DNA from: Cryptomeria japonica
Taxonomy: Eukaryota; Streptophyta; Pinopsida; Cupressales; Cupressaceae
Direction: 5' to 3'
Length of the DNA: 64,000 nucleotides
Assembly (NCBI RefSeq): GCF_030272615.1
Contig: NC_081406.1
Span: 215,325,497 to 215,389,496, forward strand
The number at the start of each line of letters is the position of its first letter. Within the stretch, counting starts at the first letter, position 1. A model generated the notes under the pieces. That model saw nothing but the letters and a program-made list of their open reading frames with translations, was not told the origin of the DNA and made no database searches. The position numbers and the translations under genes are program-made. Shown piece after piece: positions 57,685-64,000 of this stretch.

Positions 57685-60600
57685 CGTCGTCGTTATCATC
57701 ATCATCATCGTCGTTATCGTCATCATCATTGTCGTCATCGTCATCGTCATTATGTTCATCATCATCATCATCATCACCATCATCGACACCATCACCATCA
57801 CCATCACCATCATCATCAACAGTAGCACCATCATCATCATCAACTTCTTCTTCATGTACATTTCTATCAGGAACATCATCAAGCAACTATTGATCATGAT
57901 CATCTATATCATCTTCTACTTCTTCAGTATCTTCTTCTTCCATCACATTATACATTATCGGCCTTCCTCTTGGATCATGTCTAACAACAAATGACCAACC
58001 CAGTTTATGTGGAACCTCCGAGTAAAATACCTGCTCACATTGACTTGGAAGAACATAGGGCTCATCCCCAACTTGTTCAAATGACCTTGTATTAACCATT
58101 GTAAATCCATTATCATGTTCGATAACAGTTCTATCAGGATCATTTATATTCAGTTGTAGCCTATACCATTTGATGACGAACAGAACTAATTTGAAGGAAT
58201 TAAAGTCACACTAAAGTATATCATCCAAAATGCCATAATATTGATTTTGAGACACTTGAGGATGTATGCCATTTCTAGATGAAATATTGGTCACCTCAAA
58301 GACTGCAGTTATCCCAGAATCACAAGTTTTCTTCATGTCATCCAACTGTTTGATGTGAAATTTATGACCATTGCAGCACACAGCCTTGTGGTGTTTGACC
58401 TGCAATATGTCTAACATATTAAAATTATTGCATCATGAGTTGATAAACATATGGGTGATTAATAAAATTATACGTACCTATTGATCTCTTAAACCATATG
58501 CTAAATCAATTTCCCTTTGTGTAACATTGGAATCTCCATTACGATGAGCTTCTTTAACCAATTAAGTGACACCATCCCATGTTAATGTGCGACTAGAATG
58601 TTGACATTGTTCAATCCACACTGTCATCCAATCAAGATTGTTTGCAATATACAAATGTAGTGCATCCCACTCCCGACAAACTATACAAATAATTAATAGA
58701 CCACTTACAATTGATTTATTTAGAAGATGAAGAATTAATTTACTGCAATAACATCTTATAATTACCTCTCACTTTCTTCAATCTACCTTTCCCCATCAAG
58801 TGCTCCCCTTTGAATTTATTAATGGGGTTGGGATCCCAAATGTGATCTACATGGATTTTTGCTACAAACTTAAGAAGATATTCAGTAATGTACACCATAG
58901 TTTGGTATACCATATATCCCTCCACCATAGAACCCTCAGAATGTTCTCTTTGTCGAACCAAAGCCTTCAAAAATTTCAAGTGCCTCTCAACCATCCACAT
59001 TGACCTAGTGTGTACAGGTCCACACAATTCGATCTCCTCAACTTGGTGTATGAGGTAGTGTTCTTGTGCATTTCACACATTAGATGAGGGATTTTTCTCT
59101 TCCAATATTTTATATCTTCCTTGTGGATTTCTTTAGATGACAACCACCTAATTAAAGAGATTGAATACACAAAAATATATAAATGAGTTTTTACAAAATA
59201 ATATACAAATATATTGCATAACAAGTAAAACAAATGGAAAATATAATATCTATACAACAAATTGAACAAACATCACTACTTACCTCATGTTTTTTCCAAG
59301 ATCATATATGACTTGCTTGATATTATTGTCGAAGTGGTCTAGGAGAGATAGAGGTAGAACGTACTACAACAATTATAAAATGATCTTTTCATTGTTTTCT
59401 AACATAATACAATGAAAAGTACATGTGCAGTATACAAATATATAGTAAATACAAAAGAACATGAGTTACCTTAATGAAGGTATGCCAATCATGTGTTTTC
59501 ATCCCTAGCCCAAATTCACTCTTCTTTGATATGAGATTGTTTATGTTCATAGCAAATCCTGTGGGAAATCAAATTTTTCGTATGACTTCTTTTATAGAAT
59601 TGCTTTGCTGCTCCATTAATAACCAAGGAAGGGCATTTATATTAATCTGATCTCCATTGCTATTTGATTGAATGACATTTTTCATTGCATGATTGGATTC
59701 CACAATGTCACTACAAATTTTGACAATTTTTTCTTTGTCACGCCTTCCATCCAATATTTTCCATAATGTCTCTATTATATTCTTTCCAATATGCATTGTA
59801 TCAAACAAATGTACAATTTGTAGCTACTCGTAGTAAGGCAACCTACTGAATTGTCTAGGATAACTTTTTAGTCCCTTTGGAAGGTGGCCATTCATGCCTT
59901 GACGACCTTCAGTATCATCAATTACATCATTAGTAAACAAAACATGATAGAAAAATTCAAATTCCAAACATAAACCGTTAGATGGAATGACATTACCTTG
60001 ATGATTAATTCTATTATATTCCAACTTCCATAAATGAGGAGTCACTCTTCGTGGCTTTGATGTAGTCTCTTCTTTCCCATTGAAAAGATGTTTTTCAGTA
60101 TTCTGGTACTTATGATTTTTGTGAAGGAAGTGCCTATACTCATCAAACACCTGCTTTCCTAAACTTTTTGAATGACGAGATTTCATCTTTGGACCACAAA
60201 CTGGACATGCAAATTTTCCCTTTGTTTGAAGACCTACAAGATAATGTATAATTCTATTAAATCTGTTAATTTTTATAATTAAAATTATCATGTGCAACTT
60301 GAACACTATAATGTACCACAAAAATGTGTTAGCCCTGGGGCATCATGTATTGTCCATACAAGCATTGCATGGAATTGAAATTGTCTTTGTCCTATTGGTC
60401 TAGAGATGTCATACATGGTCACACCATTCCATAACTCCAGCAACTCATCGATAAGAGGCTCAATATATACATTCATATCTTTAACTTGGTACTTGCCTAG
60501 TGGAATGAACAAAAACATTACATAATTATTATGACCATTTTACTGCAATATTTATAATTAAATGTAGATGACTATTAAATGATAAAATACCTGAAACAAT

Positions 60601-61910
60601 CATTGCCAACATTATGTGCTCCCTCTTTATTGACATCCATGGAGGAATATTATTGTTGATAACAAAAACAGGCCACACTGAGTAAATAGATCTCAACTCT
60701 CCAAATGGATTGACACCGTCCGCTGCCAATGAAAGCCTGAGATCACAAGGTTCTTCTTTAAAGTGTGGCCACTTTTCCTCTATGTCCATAAATGCTGAAC
60801 CATCCACAAGCATTCAAATAATGTCATCTCGACTTCTATTGTGTGCATGGTAATCCATAAATTGTGCCAAGCTAGTGCACCTGAATAATCGTTGCATACG
60901 TGGAATAACGGGAATATAACTAAGAACCTTGCAAGGCACCTTTTTTGTTATTTGATCTATTTGATATCTACTGATATGACATTCAGGGCATTCTATTCCA
61001 AATTCATGTTGTTTATGATATATAATATGATCATTGGGACAAGCATCTATTCTTTGATACTCCATTCCAATACCTTTCATAATGGTAGATAATTCTCGGT
61101 ATGAGCGAGGTAGAATATTTGATGGTGGTAAGAAAAACTCACCTATCAATCTACAGCAAAAAAAAAAGTTTGAGGTGTTAATATAAAGAATATTAATGGT
61201 ACATGATTCACCATTTATTAACTGTAATGACATGTATGACACACCTTAACATATGAGAGATTGTTAGGTTGGATAAGCCATTCATAACCTTCAAGTTCAC
61301 CAACAACAATACAACAGAGAGAAGAGTTGTTTGGGAGCCTTTGTAAAGGGGCTCATATGCCTTCTCAAGAAGAGGTAAATCATGAACATCAAGGTCATCC
61401 TGATCAACATGATCAGCTGTGCTAGTACTAAATGTGTCATGGATCAATGTATTTGTACCATCATCTTCAATTGTGTTTTCTAGTGCATGATCGTCATCTT
61501 GCATGGGATCATTATCTTTAGCTTTGATATTCACACCTGTCCACTTCCAAAACCATATTCTCAGGGTTTTGTTGATCCATACCATGTGCTCTAGGGTGCT
61601 CCACCTATATAAAATTGATATATATAAATAAACCGTGATCATGATCTCATTATCAAGTGATTTCTTATGTATATAAATTGTTAAAACGATATAATGAACA
61701 ACTTACCAATGGATGATAATCATGTCCCCCTTCAATGTGACCATGCTGCCTACAATGTTTCTTAGCTATTTTGATTAGAAGTCTTCTAGTCTTTAAGCCC
61801 TTACAAATTTTGTAGGGACAATAACATTTCCCATCACCTTTTCTTTTCAAGTTAGACCATAATCTAGCAATTGTCTCCTTATTTTGTTCTTCACTGATAT
61901 TATCTGACAT
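57575..61910 (-). pseudogene. CACTA Tnp2-type transposase
   Basis: Starts ATG 61910. Exons inferred from GT-AG sites: 61910-61707, 61604-61245, 61150-60591, 60496-60317, 60233-59470, 59363-59284, 59147-58766, 58680-58478, 58399-57575. Domains in family order: transposase-associated zinc-type N-terminus (C..C, H..H; GGHDYHPL), Tnp2 core (LLPRSYRELS-like start, IDACPND, SLAADGVNPFG near 60720, VWTIHDAPGL near 60345, MHIGKNI near 59795), DUF4218 (ELCGPVHTRSMW near 59010-59030), DUF4216 (FEQVGDEPYVLPSQCEQVFY near 58040-58090) and a long poly-Asp tail coded by a TCA microsatellite. Stops at 60814 (TGA), 59824 (TAG), 59566 (TGA), in exon 8, 58211 and 57887 (TAG), with frame changes in exons 2 and 7, make it inactive. 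Transposase cuts at the element ends in the nucleus. Confidence 0.88.
57601..57860. repeat. Trinucleotide (TCA)n microsatellite inside tnp2
   Basis: An uninterrupted run of about 23 TCA units at 57613-57682, then interrupted units with TCG and ACC to about 57860. On the minus strand it encodes Asp runs at the C-terminus of the transposase frame. The plus-strand poly-Ile frame and the other minus-strand frame (poly-Met) are shadows. Confidence 0.93.
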
Positions 61911-62830
61911 GGTCTTTCTTCATAGGCAAAAAAATTAGGCTATGGAAACTTCAGTGCAAAAGCTTCACAAAAATTGCAAATCGAACCAAAACCATTGAAC
62001 TTAATAGAGAACGTATTTAATGTAGCTGATTGTGTGAATTTCTGAGCATTGTGTCTGCAAATTCTGACTAAAAGTTTGCCTGTTGTAGACTTTCTGAGAG
62101 ACATTTTTGAGTATTCTAAGCAAAGCATTTATTTAAACATACACTTATTCATCCACATTGCAGGGATAACAATACAAGGCTCACATATTGGTCTAAGAGG
62201 ATGCCATGGTCTCACAAAGTAACCAAGAACCATATGAAATGATGGTCATCTTGAATCCACACACAACTAGGGAGGATCCATATGATTATGTATGACTTCC
62301 CCCTTGTTTGTTTAATGGGATTAGCCAGCTTCAAGACATAGCCGTCAATAATCACTAAGAATGTACAAGTGGATTGTAGCTACCCATACAACAAACACTT
62401 ACCCCTATCCTCAAATTTTCCAAATGTTTGATTCCTTACATACACTCATCCAAGGTTATCTATGTCAATCTTGGTGAGGAATCACATCACAACAAAGAAG
62501 GCAACATTTAAAAATAGTAAGAGTTTCACTAAACTACCAAAGATCATAAATATTGAAAGAAAGAAAAAATAGTAACAATAATAAGTCAAATAAATGTGTT
62601 CAATTCCAATAGCAAATCAAACATAGCCACAATACCTACACAATAGAGAAAACTCACAATAGTGATTAAAGTAATTCAAACAAGATAAAATAAAATTGTT
62701 GGCCAATGCAACAAAGATGAGAGATCATCAATACTTGAAGGAAACTTCACAATCCTTAAAAGTGCACATTACATAACTATACGACTAGAAATTGTGGCTA
62801 AATAGAGTGAAGATTCATCATGACTCCAAT
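61911..62830. other. CACTA 5' flank and unassigned sequence
   Basis: Upstream of the Tnp2 start on the minus strand; the 5' untranslated region, promoter and element terminus should lie here, but I see no clear TATA box, subterminal repeats or CACTA terminus. Short open frames are not recognisable. Confidence 0.45.
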
Positions 62831-62832
62831 AA

Positions 62833-63095
62833 TAGTCCCTCATGTGTGCATTTGTGGCATGAACATAAAAACTCCCACACGGCATGGCCATGTACCTAAT
62901 GGAGAAGACATGCCTAGGCTACATGCCCAAAAAACATGACTATAATAACAGTCCCTCATGCATGCATTTGTGGCCTACACACTACAAATCCTAACATAAC
63001 ATGGCAATACACCTCATAGAGAAGACACACCTAGGGCCACATTGCACATAGCAATGTGCCTCACAAAGAAGACATGCATAGGGCACATGCCACAT
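62833..63095. repeat. Imperfect tandem repeat of about 110 bp
   Basis: Unit 1 (62833-62930) and unit 2 (62951-63036) share gtccctcatgtgtgcatttgtggc, catggc.atgtacct and gagaagacatgcctagg. A partial third unit (about 63045-63090) repeats atgtgcctcacaaagaagacatgc and cacatgcc. No coding role seen. Confidence 0.75.
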
Positions 63096-64000
63096 AGCCT
63101 ATTTGCTAATCGAGGATACTTGTTGGAGTCAAAATAGCTAGAAGAACCACTAGAAGGTCACCTAGGAGCTCCACATGGATGAAAAAGAGAGGCCATGTGC
63201 AACCAAATAGGTCACAATGCTCCAGTGACCACGATCCATTTAACCAACTGATGAAGATACCTACAACCAAGAAGATTGATTTCTATGAGTCGAGAGACTC
63301 CTACTTGTCTAGTGTTCTTAATGAGCAGCCCTAGGAGTAGGAAGAAGATGAAGGAACTCTATCCATGGTACATGAGGCATTACATTGATGGTTGACAAAT
63401 ATCTGATGGTGAGCCACTTCTAGGGCAACTTTGTTGGTGTGTAGCTAGATCTATAATAACATTAGAACAAATTATTAATTGAGAAAAAAGTGAAATATTT
63501 TATTAAAAAATGAAATGAAAAACTTATAGTTTTATTTATCTATCCATATGTTGTGTAGACTCCAACTACACATAGCATGTGCAACAAGGGTCTTGGATTC
63601 TTAGATAAATTAACGCGACCCCACAGGTAAGCCTTAGACAAGACTACACTGGGCAAAGTGGACCAATTTAGGCTCTAGAAAAGTAAAGTAGATGGTGAGA
63701 AATTTATATTTCCAAATCAAGATAAATTACTATAAATGCCATCTTTTAAAGAAAATGATATTCAAGATGTGGCTTATAGTTACATAAATTTGTGTTTGGA
63801 CCCCAACTTCCAATCTTTCCACCAAGGTTTAGAAGATTGAATACTCATTTTGTGAATCATATCAAGTAGAATATCCTCTATAACAATTTCAAAAGTCTCA
63901 TGATCATAATTAGAAAGGGAAAACTTAGCTTTTGTCTCAATTGATGACATGAGACTCAAAATTTCTAGAGAATAAATCCTTTGGGCATTGGATATATTTT
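63096..64000. other. Unassigned non-coding region
   Basis: No gene, RNA or transposon signature recognised up to the end of the window. Confidence 0.5.

Larger units (their letters stand above)
52850..62100 (-). mobile_element. CACTA (En/Spm, CMC) DNA transposon, minus strand
   Basis: Two divergent-from-host genes in series on the minus strand: a Tnp2-type transposase (57575-61910) and, downstream, a SET/TnpA-like gene (53093-56949). This is the two-gene plan of CACTA elements. AT-rich short repeats lie at both outer sides of the second gene (52860-53085 and 57115-57420). I could not find CACTA...TAGTG termini or a 3-bp target duplication, so the ends are approximate. Confidence 0.75.

Noticed and set aside
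57572-57994. Plus-strand frame rich in Ile and the poly-Met minus-strand frame
   Set aside because: Both are shadows of the TCA microsatellite; only the minus-strand frame continuous with DUF4216 makes sense.
1-64000. tRNA, rRNA or host protein-coding genes
   Set aside because: I looked for cloverleaf-like A/B boxes, rRNA cores and familiar host domains and saw none; a tRNAscan-SE, Infernal and protein-homology run would be decisive.

Overview
The window looks like intergenic DNA of a land plant with a large, repeat-filled nuclear genome (AT-rich, plant-type Ty1/copia and Tat-like Ty3/gypsy elements, a plant CACTA transposon). A gymnosperm is plausible, but nothing in the sequence proves the taxon. 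I found no convincing host gene, tRNA or rRNA. Almost every coding stretch belongs to a transposable element, and all are broken, mostly by single stop codons of the kind C-to-T (or G-to-A) changes produce.

Layout. (1) 1-4337: 3' part of a degenerate Ty1/copia element, plus strand, with a copia-type solo LTR (about 472-1258) inside pol. (2) From 4338: a Ty3/gypsy Tat-like element, 'element O', inserted in the copia 3' LTR. Its 5' LTR (4338-5325 and 20056-20192) is split by a second, complete Tat-like element, 'element I' (5326-20055). O's gag-pol runs 22337-29639; no matching 3' LTR was seen. (3) 30113-30338 is a long inverted repeat, followed by a CT-rich microsatellite. (4) 31565-48266 is a third, minus-strand Tat-like element, 'element M', with near-identical 1.44-kb LTRs and a perfect 5-bp target duplication (CAAAC). 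It interrupts an unassigned sequence ('X', about 30664-31564 plus 48272-49800) that carries a TATA box. (5) 49800-52850 is unassigned. (6) About 52850-62100 is a minus-strand CACTA (En/Spm) transposon with two genes: a 9-exon Tnp2-type transposase (57575-61910) and a gene of about 14 exons (53093-56949). (7) 62100-64000 is non-coding, with an imperfect tandem repeat.

Most interesting points. The second CACTA gene encodes an N-terminal SET-like domain (the lysine-methyltransferase fold) spliced in frame to a TnpA/Transposase_24-like C-terminal half; every exon junction I inferred keeps the reading frame. Elements I and M each carry, between pol and the 3' LTR, an antisense ORF for a plant mobile domain (PMD) protein, near clusters of a short CG-rich motif. 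All three gypsy elements place a G-patch motif between protease and reverse transcriptase and share a leader motif. Integrase of I and M has Lys where the catalytic Glu of D,D(35)E is expected.

Order of events, inferred from nesting and LTR divergence: copia, then O, then I (LTRs roughly 2% different). M is younger (LTRs under 1% different), so decay has continued recently.
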